Assembly (NCBI GenBank): GCA_013214975.1
Contig: JABSPR010000170.1
Location: forward strand, 1-6,955
DNA: 6,955 bases
From: Flavobacteriales bacterium
GTDB lineage: Bacteria; Bacteroidota; Bacteroidia; DT-38
Direction of reading: 5' to 3'
Each line of letters opens with the position of its first letter. Position 1 is the first letter of the stretch. Positions 1 to 6,955 of the stretch are shown piece by piece. Position numbers and translations under genes: made by a program. The notes under the pieces are model-generated. The model worked only from the letters and a program-made list of their open reading frames with translations, was not told the origin of the DNA and searched no databases.

Positions 1-508
1 AAACTGGAGGGCTTTCAAAGAGAAAAATATAGGCTTGGCGATTAGTCCTGGTAATTTGCACAATATGGCCTTCTTGGATTTTCCAGTAAGCATGGGAGGC
101 TACAAGTTCTCTCGAACACCTAACGATCCAATACTGATGAATATGATTTGGATGCCCAATAGCGATACCTATGGGATGGCGCCGAGAGAGCAATTCAAAG
201 AAGGGAGATACAAATTACTAGCTAAAACTTTTAACGATTTCGAGACGGAGATTAAAGGGCATATTGGAGGTATGCTTGCCGGTACGGATTTCGATGCGAA
301 CAGAGACATTAGTAGTATTACTGTGAATAGATGGTCGCATGGATATGCTTACTCAGGAGCAGATCTCTACGATATAGACATGTATAAGAATGCAAAAATC
401 GGCAGAAAGAAGTTTGGAAGAATCACCATTGCGAATTCGGATGCTGGAGCCACAGCCTATATGTACGCAGCAATAAATGAAGCCAAAAGAGCAGTGGAGG
501 AGATGTAA
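1..508 (+). CDS. FAD-dependent amine oxidoreductase, spermidine dehydrogenase-like (C-terminal part, 5' end outside window)
   Basis: The frame is open from the left edge (first whole codon at base 2) to TAA at 506-508, giving 168 visible residues with no stop. A TTG codon at 35 is internal and should not be taken as the start. Two segments look like the C-terminal end of spermidine dehydrogenase-type flavoproteins in the amine oxidase/NAD(P)-binding Rossmann superfamily: NRWSHGYAYSGADLYD, and the closing segment GRITIANSDAGATAYMYAAI followed by a helix ending KRAVEEM. In this superfamily the last Gly-rich segment and the helix after it pack against the FAD, and the enzymes oxidise polyamines or related amines. 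The N-terminal GxGxxG dinucleotide-binding motif would lie upstream and cannot be seen, so substrate and localisation are inference. It could be another NAD(P)/FAD-dependent oxidoreductase with the same C-terminal fold. The next gene is on the same strand but 218 bases away, so shared transcription is not implied. Confidence 0.72.
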   Translation, partial: NWRAFKEKNIGLAISPGNLHNMAFLDFPVSMGGYKFSRTPNDPILMNMIWMPNSDTYGMAPREQFKEGRYKLLAKTFNDFETEIKGHIGGMLAGTDFDANRDISSITVNRWSHGYAYSGADLYDIDMYKNAKIGRKKFGRITIANSDAGATAYMYAAINEAKRAVEEM

Positions 509-726
509 TAAGTGTAAGTTTTTTCTTAGGAATTCTTAACTGTAAAATGTTTTTTTATTGAAAAGGTTCTGTTTCTCGTTCTTGATATTTGATTTCTTTT
601 AGTTTGTCTTTACCCTTTTGTACAGCGGTTATTGAGATTTTTATTAGGAGTTTAGGAATGCTTTAGGGAATTCGATTTAAGGGTAAAAAGTATTAATCGG
701 GTTATTTTAAGTACACAAAATAATTT
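509..726 (+). promoter_or_regulatory. AT-rich intergenic leader, probable promoter region of the macroglobulin gene
   Basis: This 218-base gap lies between two plus-strand genes, so the promoter for the large downstream gene is expected here. I cannot place it firmly. The Bacteroidota consensus (TTG about 20 bases before TAnnTTTG) is matched only imperfectly, by GATATTTG at 584-591 and TTAGTTTG at 599-606. The bases just before the ATG at 727 (ACACAAAATAATTT) contain no Shine-Dalgarno sequence. That is normal for this phylum, where A-rich leaders often replace it. A perfect 9-base inverted repeat, TTTACCCTT (609-617) and AAGGGTAAA (679-687), and the near-duplicate TTTAGGAAT (651-659) / TTTAGGGAAT (662-671) are visible, but their meaning is unknown. 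No ORF of useful size and no clear terminator for the upstream gene were found. Confidence 0.35.
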
Positions 727-3700
727 ATGAAGTACGTTTTCCTCTTTTTTCTATTGGTCATTTTTTCATTTAATTCAAATGGGCAAATTTTAGAACGGAG
801 TAGAGAAAACAGTTATAACGTCAACGTTTATAAACTAGAATCTAAAAACGCAAAGAAGTTTTTTGATTTAAAATACGGCTACCATTTTCCTTCACGTTTT
901 TTGAAAAGCAAAGTTGATTCCTTTCCTTCTGATAGCGCTTCCTATTACAAATCACTTCTTCCTGCAGGTAATTATATCTTAGTGCAAGCCGATTTTCATA
1001 GAAATAATGCGGGGGTTAGTGCAGAGTATTTTTCTGCTAGCCAAATAGAAGTTAAAATATTTAATAACAATAGAGACTTATCTATTTACGTATTTAAAAG
1101 GGGCACAAATAAAGTAATCAATGACGCCGAGTTGGTCGTCAATAGAACCAAGGTGCCTTTCAATTCATTAACAAATCGATATACATTAGAGAAAACTAAT
1201 AAGCATGGATTATTACAAGTAAAGGTTGATGGAAATATTTCTTTCTACAAAATTGATAGAAATGTTAATAATTCTAAACTTCTCAGAGCCTATAGGAAAG
1301 TGATTCAATTAGCGCCAATTCGGATCGCTACTTTCCCGATTCGATATAGTTGGGGACATTTGTCCAATGCCTATTACTATGTAAGATTTGGTTCTTATTC
1401 ATATGGAAGTAAAACAATTGGAAATGGGTATTTGGCCTTTAGTAAGCCAATGTATTTGCCGGGTGATACTTTGAAATGGAAAGCATTTTTGGTTAACAAA
1501 AATGGTAAAGCAATAACGTCCCCCATTAGAGTTTACATACATGATTCAAGGAATAGTTCTTTTGATGGTAAGAGAAAAGGTGTATTCATTAATCCTGAAT
1601 CCCCTGGAGCTTATGTTTACGAAACGATTCTTGGCGATACATTACGAATAAATAAATCTTATAACGTTGACCTCTTTAAAGGCAAATCAAAAAAACTTCT
1701 GATATCTGAACAGTTTATCTTGGAAGATTATCAATTGGATGAATCAAGTTATGAAGCTAGTGTTGAAGAAACAGTCTATAGTAAAGGACAGCCTATCGTT
1801 GTGGAGCTTAGCGGAACGGATGCAAATGGACTGAATATTTTAGACAGTAGAGTAGAACTTAAATTAATTGCTGATTTCACAATTGAGTTTCTTCAGGATA
1901 CTGTTTTTATTCCCAAAACTCTTTGGGAGAAAAAAATAGAATTGGACCCTTTGGGAGATACGCGAGTGTCAGTTCCTGATTCTATTTGGCCCACCGCAAA
2001 TATTGCCGTTTCCGTTGAGGCCGTTTTTAATAATAGCAATAATGAAACGCACGAAGAATCTTTCAAGTTTGATTACATAGGGATTCCAGGAAGGATAAAT
2101 TCGAAGCTAGAAAAAGACTCTATCATAGCCATGTTTTATGTTAACTCAGAAAATATTCCAGTAAAAGGAAGATTGGTAGAGCTATACTATAGCGATACCT
2201 TGTCTGACCGAATGATCGCTTTCCCCTTTAAGGAAAAGTTGAAAACGCATATTACATCTTATGTGTTTATAAAGGGGGATGTTAGGGAAGAAGTTTTGCT
2301 AAATGAACAGGGAAGTCTTTTTGAATGCGATAGATACAGAGATAATAGTAGAATGAAGATTGAGTTTATCAATCCGCGAAATATCCCGATAAGCTATACC
2401 ATTTACAAGAATGGAAACACGATTGAGGAACAAGGTGTAACCGTCGCATATGAGAATAATATGGTAACAGATATAGAAGATAATTATGCAATTGCTTGTT
2501 CGTATATCTGGGGCGGAGAACCTGTTAATTTGAATTATAATTTATCGGTTTATAGGAACGGATTACAAGTCGATATCCAGCAGCCTGATAGAGTATTTCC
2601 TGGACAAGAAGTTGACATTACTGTTCTTGTAAAAGACGAAGAGGGAATTCCTGTTGAAAATGTAAATGTTTTAGCCGGAGCTTTCAATAGTCAATTTGAT
2701 AATGACGAAATTAAACGTGTTCCTGCACTGGGTAAAATATGGAGGAGACCTTTCATTAATTCACACGGAATATCAAATGTGTCTAGAAATAATAGAACAC
2801 GAAATTTGGACGATTGGTCTACCGAGTTTCGCTTGGATACTATTCCTTTATTCCAGCTGATGTACCCTGAAGATGGAATGGCACTTATCTATGATTCAAG
2901 TCGTATTCTTCCCAACGCTCAGTTCGCTCCACATTTATATCGAAATGGAAATAAACATTATATCGACATGATTTTGGTGGATGATAAACTGGTATACTAT
3001 AACAGATTAAATTATGGTAGAAACTATTCCTTAATTATTGAAGAAGGGAAGCATAAAATAACATTAAGAGCGGATGCTAAACTATATGAAATAGAGGGTG
3101 TTGTGTTGAAGAAAGGTGCGAAGTTAGACCTCTCATTGGACCTGAGAAATATTCCCAAAAGAGTAAAAATTACTAGGACTACAGCGGCTTTAACGACAGT
3201 TGAAAAGGACAAAGTTTATCGATCAACGTTATATTTTAGAGCAGACATTTATAACAAGAAAATGTGCTTGTGGCAAGAAGGTAGCCCTGTGAAAACCGTT
3301 TTGAGAAGTGGAAGGAGATACGCCGTTGGTCCTATTAAACCAGGATTTGTATATCTCGATGTTGAGGGCATGCCTACAAAAAAAATATTCTTTAAACCAG
3401 GAGAGGAGTTGATTGTCTATGCTGATTCAATTTCTCCAGAAATCGAAACAAATTTTAAAGATCAACGGTTTTATTATACTCCAAGTAATACTCAAAAAAT
3501 TGGTGATGTAGTAGATACTTCCAAAGTAATATTAGAACGTAAAGTTATTCCACGCTTTGATTTTCTTTATAGAGGAGAAAATGATGCACATTCGGATAGT
3601 TCAGGAACGTTTCAATTTGAATATACCGGAGACTCTTCCTTTAATTTAATGCGAATTTGTAAGATTGAAGATCCGTCGACAGCTAGATTTTATAGGGGTT

Positions 3701-6438
3701 ATAGTAGGATGTTTACTAAACTATCTCCAGGTTGGTATCAAATGATGCTTATTAAGGAAGAAGGTAATTACTATATTTTGGATTCGGTTGAAGTAAAAGC
3801 CAGAGGAATTAATTTTTTGCGATTTGGAAATGAAAATATAAAGTTGGCTAAGTCTGCTCTTGACCTAAACAGTATGACTTACACGACCAATAAAATGGCT
3901 GGAAAATATAGTTATCAATTACTTAGAAGTACAGGCGAACCAGAATTGTCAGGTACTCTAACTAACGTTAATGGTGAACCCATACCTTTTGCTAATATAA
4001 CTGTACAGAAGAACGGGAAGGTAGTTGCGGGTTCACCAACAAATTTCGATGGTGTATTCAAAATAAAAGGATTAATACCAGGTACTTATGATATAGTTGC
4101 TAAGTACATTGGGTATCTCCCTTTGATAGTGCCAAATATTGAATTAACTCAAGGCGTTCATGTAATTGATCTAAGGATGGCAAATGAAAGCATCAGCCTT
4201 GATGAAATGCAAGTTGTAGCTTTTGAAGTGAATTTAATTGACCATAAAGGGGGATCCTCTTATAAGCAATTAGAGGAATTGGATCTTCATAGAATGCCAG
4301 GAAGAGGAATGGAAAGTCAGGCATTATTGGCGGGTGGAGTAGTTGCCAGTGAGGGTGAGATAGAAAGTATTCGAGGGGCTAGAGGTGATGCCACAGTATA
4401 CTACATTGATGGAATTAAAGTGTTGAGATTAGCAGATCTTCCCCAAAGTTCAATTGATTTAGCGATGCAAAACGATAAAGATTTTGAGAAAATAGTGTTA
4501 CCCATGCAGGGAGGCGTTAGTGTTAATTCTAAATATAAAAATCGAAATAATTTTAATGATGTTGGTTATTGGCAACCAAATCTATATACGAATTCGAAGG
4601 GTGAAGCTTCTTTTAAAGTGAAATTTCCGGATAATATTACGAGTTGGAAGTCATATGCTCTTGCAATGGATGAAAAGAAGAATTCTGGAATGCAAGTGAC
4701 CCAAGTTAAATCATATCTGCCGATGCAAGCCCAATTGGCTACACCCCGATTTATGCTTCAAGGCGATAAGGCATTGGTAATAGGTAAAATATCTAACTAC
4801 AATGATAATGTAGAGAAAGTGAATTCTACTTTTTTATTGAATGGTGATGTACTTTCAAATATAGATACGACGGTTGAACATTCGATTATTGAATATTTTG
4901 AAATTGCAACATTTCAGACTGACACGATGGAAGTCTCTTACTCAATAAAAGGAGGAGAAAGTTTTAGGGATGGCGAGGAAAGGCATATTCCCATATTACC
5001 TATTGGTGTTAAGGAAACGGAGGGTGCTTTTTATTCCCTAAGAAAAGACTCTGTTATTAATTTGAGCTTTGATAAATCTAGAGGCAATGTCACTTTATAT
5101 GCTGTAAATAACACGTTGAGTCCAATTTTAGATGAACTGAAAAAGTTGGAGGAATATCCTTTTTATTGTATGGAACAGACTGCCTCTAAATTGATTGGAT
5201 ATCTCCTTAAAAAAGAAATTTATAAAAAGTTAAATAAGCGTTTTAATGACAATAATGAAATCAGAAGGTTGATTAAAAAACTTGAAGCTGCTCAAAATAA
5301 AAATGGAGGATGGGGTTGGTGGTCACTGTCTCTCAGCAATCCATGGATGTCATCTTATGTCTTGAAAGCTCTTTGTCGTGCAGAACAAGCTGGGTTTAAA
5401 GTGATAAATATAGAATTGGCCATAAAACGTTTGACTTGGGATTTGAAAGTATTAAAGGGAAATGAGTTTTTATATACTCTACAAACACTATCCGAGTTAA
5501 ATGCAAATATTCCTTATGCAAACTATTTGAAAAAGATTGAGGGTAATGAATTAACATCTTATAATAAGCTAATGATTTTAAAAATTAGACAAGACAATAA
5601 TTTGACCTACTCTTTAAATAATGTTTTGTCTAGAGTGAAAAAAACTTATATGGGCAACTATTATTGGGGTGGAGAAAAATGTAACTGGTATAGCAATTCT
5701 ACTGATGTCACTTTATTATCGTATCAATTAATTGAAGGTATGGATAGTTTACACCCTTTCCTTCCCTTAATTAGAAATTACTTTTTAGAGGTGAAAGGTG
5801 GTTATGAATGGCAGAATACAATTAAAAAAGCGCAGATTATTAAAACCATTTTACCAGGATTAATAAGAGATTATGGTGCTAATTCTAAACATGCTACACT
5901 CGAAATAATTGGTCAAGATAAATCTATAATTGAAGATTTCCCGTACAGCAATACGATTTCGGATTTTGGTGAAATGAAAATTAAGAAGACGGGTGAAGGG
6001 CCAATTTACTTGACGACACATCAACAGTCTTGGAATACGACTCCTAATGAGGTAGATAGTATGTTCAGGATAGAAACATGGTTTGAATCCGACGGCAAGA
6101 AATTAGATACCTTGATTGCCGGTCAATTAACAGATTTGAAAATTAGAGTAATAGCTAAACGGAAGGGGGAATATATAAATATTGAGGTGCCAATACCTGG
6201 CGGGTGTTCATATGGAAACAACGAAAAGAATAAATCATTCAACGAAACACATCGTGAATACTTTAAGCATAAAACGAATATTTATTTAGAAAGAATGGAA
6301 GCTCGTGAATATGTATTCACAATAGCACTTCAACCAAGGTTTTCTGGGACTTATTCAATGAATCCTGCGAAAGCCGAACTGATGTATTTCCCTATGTTTT
6401 ATGGTAGAAACAAAATTGAATCCACAGTAGTTGATTGA
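727..6438 (+). CDS. Exported alpha-2-macroglobulin family protein with thioester motif and inserted carboxypeptidase-regulatory/TonB-plug-like module
   Basis: This intact 1903-residue protein is probably a protease trap of the cell envelope. Family knowledge: a protease cuts the bait region, the protein collapses, and a Cys-Gln thioester captures the protease. Residues 1-19 form a signal peptide with a Phe/Leu-rich core and probable cleavage after SNG. There is no lipobox Cys, unlike the E. coli lipoprotein homologue. An MG2-like strand pattern (SKPMYLPGDTL) begins at 239, an MG3/4-like region (FILEDYQL) near 330, and another macroglobulin-like domain (PDRVFPGQEVDITV) near 620. Residues about 660-1060 are unassigned and probably include bait-region material. 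A CarboxypepD_reg-like sandwich spans 1075-1156 and a partial TonB-plug-like segment 1157-1245. The A2M domain starts near 1276 (YWQP, then FPDNITSW). The thioester motif is C1481-M-E-Q1484, followed by a helical toroid with NGGWGWW at 1526-1532. A C-terminal macroglobulin domain (about 1780-1903) holds LERMEAREYVF and AELMYFP. The start is the ATG at 727, which directly precedes the signal peptide. Family confidence is high; the inhibitor role is inferred. Confidence 0.92.
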   Translation: MKYVFLFFLLVIFSFNSNGQILERSRENSYNVNVYKLESKNAKKFFDLKYGYHFPSRFLKSKVDSFPSDSASYYKSLLPAGNYILVQADFHRNNAGVSAEYFSASQIEVKIFNNNRDLSIYVFKRGTNKVINDAELVVNRTKVPFNSLTNRYTLEKTNKHGLLQVKVDGNISFYKIDRNVNNSKLLRAYRKVIQLAPIRIATFPIRYSWGHLSNAYYYVRFGSYSYGSKTIGNGYLAFSKPMYLPGDTLKWKAFLVNKNGKAITSPIRVYIHDSRNSSFDGKRKGVFINPESPGAYVYETILGDTLRINKSYNVDLFKGKSKKLLISEQFILEDYQLDESSYEASVEETVYSKGQPIVVELSGTDANGLNILDSRVELKLIADFTIEFLQDTVFIPKTLWEKKIELDPLGDTRVSVPDSIWPTANIAVSVEAVFNNSNNETHEESFKFDYIGIPGRINSKLEKDSIIAMFYVNSENIPVKGRLVELYYSDTLSDRMIAFPFKEKLKTHITSYVFIKGDVREEVLLNEQGSLFECDRYRDNSRMKIEFINPRNIPISYTIYKNGNTIEEQGVTVAYENNMVTDIEDNYAIACSYIWGGEPVNLNYNLSVYRNGLQVDIQQPDRVFPGQEVDITVLVKDEEGIPVENVNVLAGAFNSQFDNDEIKRVPALGKIWRRPFINSHGISNVSRNNRTRNLDDWSTEFRLDTIPLFQLMYPEDGMALIYDSSRILPNAQFAPHLYRNGNKHYIDMILVDDKLVYYNRLNYGRNYSLIIEEGKHKITLRADAKLYEIEGVVLKKGAKLDLSLDLRNIPKRVKITRTTAALTTVEKDKVYRSTLYFRADIYNKKMCLWQEGSPVKTVLRSGRRYAVGPIKPGFVYLDVEGMPTKKIFFKPGEELIVYADSISPEIETNFKDQRFYYTPSNTQKIGDVVDTSKVILERKVIPRFDFLYRGENDAHSDSSGTFQFEYTGDSSFNLMRICKIEDPSTARFYRGYSRMFTKLSPGWYQMMLIKEEGNYYILDSVEVKARGINFLRFGNENIKLAKSALDLNSMTYTTNKMAGKYSYQLLRSTGEPELSGTLTNVNGEPIPFANITVQKNGKVVAGSPTNFDGVFKIKGLIPGTYDIVAKYIGYLPLIVPNIELTQGVHVIDLRMANESISLDEMQVVAFEVNLIDHKGGSSYKQLEELDLHRMPGRGMESQALLAGGVVASEGEIESIRGARGDATVYYIDGIKVLRLADLPQSSIDLAMQNDKDFEKIVLPMQGGVSVNSKYKNRNNFNDVGYWQPNLYTNSKGEASFKVKFPDNITSWKSYALAMDEKKNSGMQVTQVKSYLPMQAQLATPRFMLQGDKALVIGKISNYNDNVEKVNSTFLLNGDVLSNIDTTVEHSIIEYFEIATFQTDTMEVSYSIKGGESFRDGEERHIPILPIGVKETEGAFYSLRKDSVINLSFDKSRGNVTLYAVNNTLSPILDELKKLEEYPFYCMEQTASKLIGYLLKKEIYKKLNKRFNDNNEIRRLIKKLEAAQNKNGGWGWWSLSLSNPWMSSYVLKALCRAEQAGFKVINIELAIKRLTWDLKVLKGNEFLYTLQTLSELNANIPYANYLKKIEGNELTSYNKLMILKIRQDNNLTYSLNNVLSRVKKTYMGNYYWGGEKCNWYSNSTDVTLLSYQLIEGMDSLHPFLPLIRNYFLEVKGGYEWQNTIKKAQIIKTILPGLIRDYGANSKHATLEIIGQDKSIIEDFPYSNTISDFGEMKIKKTGEGPIYLTTHQQSWNTTPNEVDSMFRIETWFESDGKKLDTLIAGQLTDLKIRVIAKRKGEYINIEVPIPGGCSYGNNEKNKSFNETHREYFKHKTNIYLERMEAREYVFTIALQPRFSGTYSMNPAKAELMYFPMFYGRNKIESTVVD
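3949..4461 (+). other. Domain-level feature: CarboxypepD_reg-like sandwich plus partial TonB-dependent-receptor plug inside the macroglobulin
   Basis: This encodes residues 1075-1245 of the macroglobulin. The first part reads as a carboxypeptidase-regulatory-like beta-sandwich: SGTLTNVNGEPIPFANITV, then FDGVFKIKGLIPGTYDIVA and KYIGY. This is the domain that precedes the plug in SusC-type receptors of Bacteroidota. It is followed by LDEMQVVAFEV, which resembles the LDEVVVTG linker of those receptors. Next come a Gly-rich stretch (ALLAGGVVASEGE) and the plug-like signature SIRGARGDATVYYIDGIKV at 1214-1232. The match covers roughly the first half of a plug. The usual ending (a VL..GG..A.YG-type run and a GV..I.TK strand) is absent or degenerate, and the A2M domain begins about 30 residues later. 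No beta-barrel follows, so this is not a receptor gene. The domain assignment is by eye from motifs. Confidence 0.7.
5167..5178 (+). other. Thioester motif C-M-E-Q of the macroglobulin (residues 1481-1484)
   Basis: The codons TGT ATG GAA CAG encode Cys-Met-Glu-Gln in the context YPFYCMEQTASK. In thioester-containing macroglobulins and complement factors, the Cys and Gln of a C-x-E-Q motif form an internal thiol ester that covalently captures targets. E. coli and other bacterial homologues carry CLEQ with a following Thr/Ser-rich helix. Both bond-forming residues are present here, so the protein belongs to the thioester-competent branch. It is not one of the thioester-lacking paralogues, such as those of the YfaS type. 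Formation of the bond is inferred from the motif. Confidence 0.85.
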
Positions 6439-6460
6439 TGGAAAGACAGTTTTCTATTAA

Positions 6461-6484
6461 AAGAAATGCAACGTGTATTTTCTT
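6461..6484. terminator. Weak bidirectional hairpin between convergent stop codons
   Basis: The 49-base gap between the two convergent genes contains an imperfect inverted repeat. AAGAA (6461-6465) pairs with TTCTT (6480-6484), and ATGCA (6466-6470) pairs with TGTAT (6474-6478), including one G-T wobble. This leaves a three-base loop, ACG, and one bulged T at 6479. Its position suggests termination for both strands, but the stem is AT-rich and no clean T-tract follows it on either side. A competing small stem (TTTCT / AGAAA, 6451-6466) overlaps it. The call rests on location plus complementarity only. Confidence 0.35.
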
Positions 6485-6487
6485 GCA

Positions 6488-6955
6488 CTACTTCGTAAAC
6501 CCCTCAATCAATACCGTACACGATTTATTAAATGGAGCTGGGTTGTCTGGGCTCGGGTGCTGGATATTGACAACCATATCGCCATTGGGTAAGAAAATCA
6601 CTCCGGTGGTTTCCGAATCCCTAGGAGCTACGGCAAAACGAATTAGATCGTTAACAGTGGGGTTGGAGATGCTCATGTCTAAGAAGTATATTTCATTGTA
6701 AACCCATTCGTTTGCGGTTGCTTCTTTGTTAACTCTTCCTCTACTGCACCAATAGATATCTTCGCTAATTACTAAGTACGTTTTGTTATCAATTGTAACC
6801 GACGTGTTGCAATCTGGATTCGAAAATACACCAGACGAGTCACTGAAAAAACCACCTTCCAAATAAGCCGACATCTTGTTTGTTGTCGGATCAAATTCTA
6901 GAATTCTACCAAAGGGATCGTCGTATTTATCTTGCTCTTTTTTTAAATTTTGTGT
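6488..6955 (-). CDS. PhoX/DUF839-family protein, probable secreted alkaline phosphatase (C-terminal part, 5' end outside window)
   Basis: On the minus strand the frame is open from the right edge to TAG at 6490-6488, giving 155 visible residues. The Met at 6874-6872 is internal: the 27 codons upstream of it stay open and carry family sequence (DPFGRILEFDPTTNK). The visible part matches the C-terminal blades of the PhoX/DUF839 beta-propeller family in order: GRILEFDP, LVISEDIYW, the acidic-aromatic strand NEIYFLDM, RFAVAPRDSETTG, and the hallmark FLPNGDMVVNIQHPSPDN followed by PF. PhoX enzymes are Ca/Fe-dependent phosphomonoesterases, usually exported, that release phosphate from organic esters. 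The signal sequence and most metal ligands lie outside the window. Phosphatase activity is therefore inferred, and a non-phosphatase DUF839 protein remains possible. The gene converges on the macroglobulin with 49 bases between stop codons and shows no evident functional link to it. Confidence 0.78.
   Translation of the reverse strand, partial: TQNLKKEQDKYDDPFGRILEFDPTTNKMSAYLEGGFFSDSSGVFSNPDCNTSVTIDNKTYLVISEDIYWCSRGRVNKEATANEWVYNEIYFLDMSISNPTVNDLIRFAVAPRDSETTGVIFLPNGDMVVNIQHPSPDNPAPFNKSCTVLIEGFTK

Noticed and set aside
35..508. A 157-residue protein starting at the TTG at 35
   Set aside because: The same frame is open to the left edge and the upstream codons look like continuous protein, so this is the tail of a longer gene and not a small gene with a TTG start.
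509..560. Rho-independent terminator after the oxidoreductase gene (TAAG-T6-CTTA and the following T-run)
   Set aside because: The stem has only four AT-rich pairs with a loop made of T's, and the T-run near 550-556 is not directly attached to a stable hairpin.
584..606. Bacteroidota -7 element (TAnnTTTG) at GATATTTG or TTAGTTTG
   Set aside because: Each misses one fixed base and neither has a TTG at a convincing -33 distance. They are recorded as candidates within the leader and not called as a promoter.
3024..3212. Minus-strand open frame of 62 codons inside the macroglobulin gene
   Set aside because: It lies wholly antisense to a well-supported gene and has no recognisable domain or translation signal. 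The open frame is best explained by chance.
3949..4461. A separate TonB-dependent receptor or SusC gene fragment
   Set aside because: The reading frame is continuous with the macroglobulin on both sides and there is no beta-barrel sequence, so this is a domain and not a gene or pseudogene.
6435..6701. Plus-strand open frame of 88 codons overlapping the macroglobulin stop
   Set aside because: Most of it is antisense to the PhoX-like coding region, whose minus-strand translation carries clear family motifs. The plus-strand product resembles nothing I recognise.
6872..6874. ATG on the minus strand as the start of the PhoX-like gene
   Set aside because: The 27 codons before it are open and include GRILEFDP, a segment typical of the family, so the true start is beyond the right edge.

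Overview
This window looks like chromosomal DNA from a member of the Bacteroidota, probably a flavobacterium-like or cytophaga-like lineage. The evidence is visible AT-richness, no Shine-Dalgarno sequence before the one start codon in the window, and a very large alpha-2-macroglobulin-like protein. That protein carries the carboxypeptidase-regulatory-like plus TonB-plug-like domain pair typical of this phylum. The assignment is inferred from style and domain content, not from a marker gene.

Layout. (1) Bases 1-508, plus strand: the C-terminal 168 residues of an FAD-dependent amine oxidoreductase resembling spermidine dehydrogenase; its start lies outside the window. (2) Bases 509-726: an AT-rich intergenic leader with no convincing gene, RNA or terminator. 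(3) Bases 727-6438, plus strand: one intact 1903-residue exported alpha-2-macroglobulin family protein with a CMEQ thioester motif, which fills most of the window. (4) Bases 6439-6487: a short gap between two convergent stop codons, holding a weak AT-rich hairpin. (5) Bases 6488-6955, minus strand: the C-terminal 155 residues of a PhoX/DUF839-family protein; its start lies beyond the right edge.

How the genes relate. I see no operon logic linking them. The 218-base gap suggests the macroglobulin has its own promoter, and the PhoX-like gene converges on it. The macroglobulin is probably a periplasmic or surface protease trap that uses a bait region and a reactive thioester, as described for bacterial homologues. 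The usual proteobacterial partner, penicillin-binding protein 1C, is not next to it here.

The most unusual feature is inside the macroglobulin: a SusC/TonB-receptor-style N-terminal module (a beta-sandwich followed by a plug fragment with an RGARG...YYIDG signature). It is spliced directly in front of the conserved A2M domain, and no receptor barrel follows. I found no mobile element, CRISPR array, tRNA or rRNA, and no evidence of a wholly new multi-gene system.
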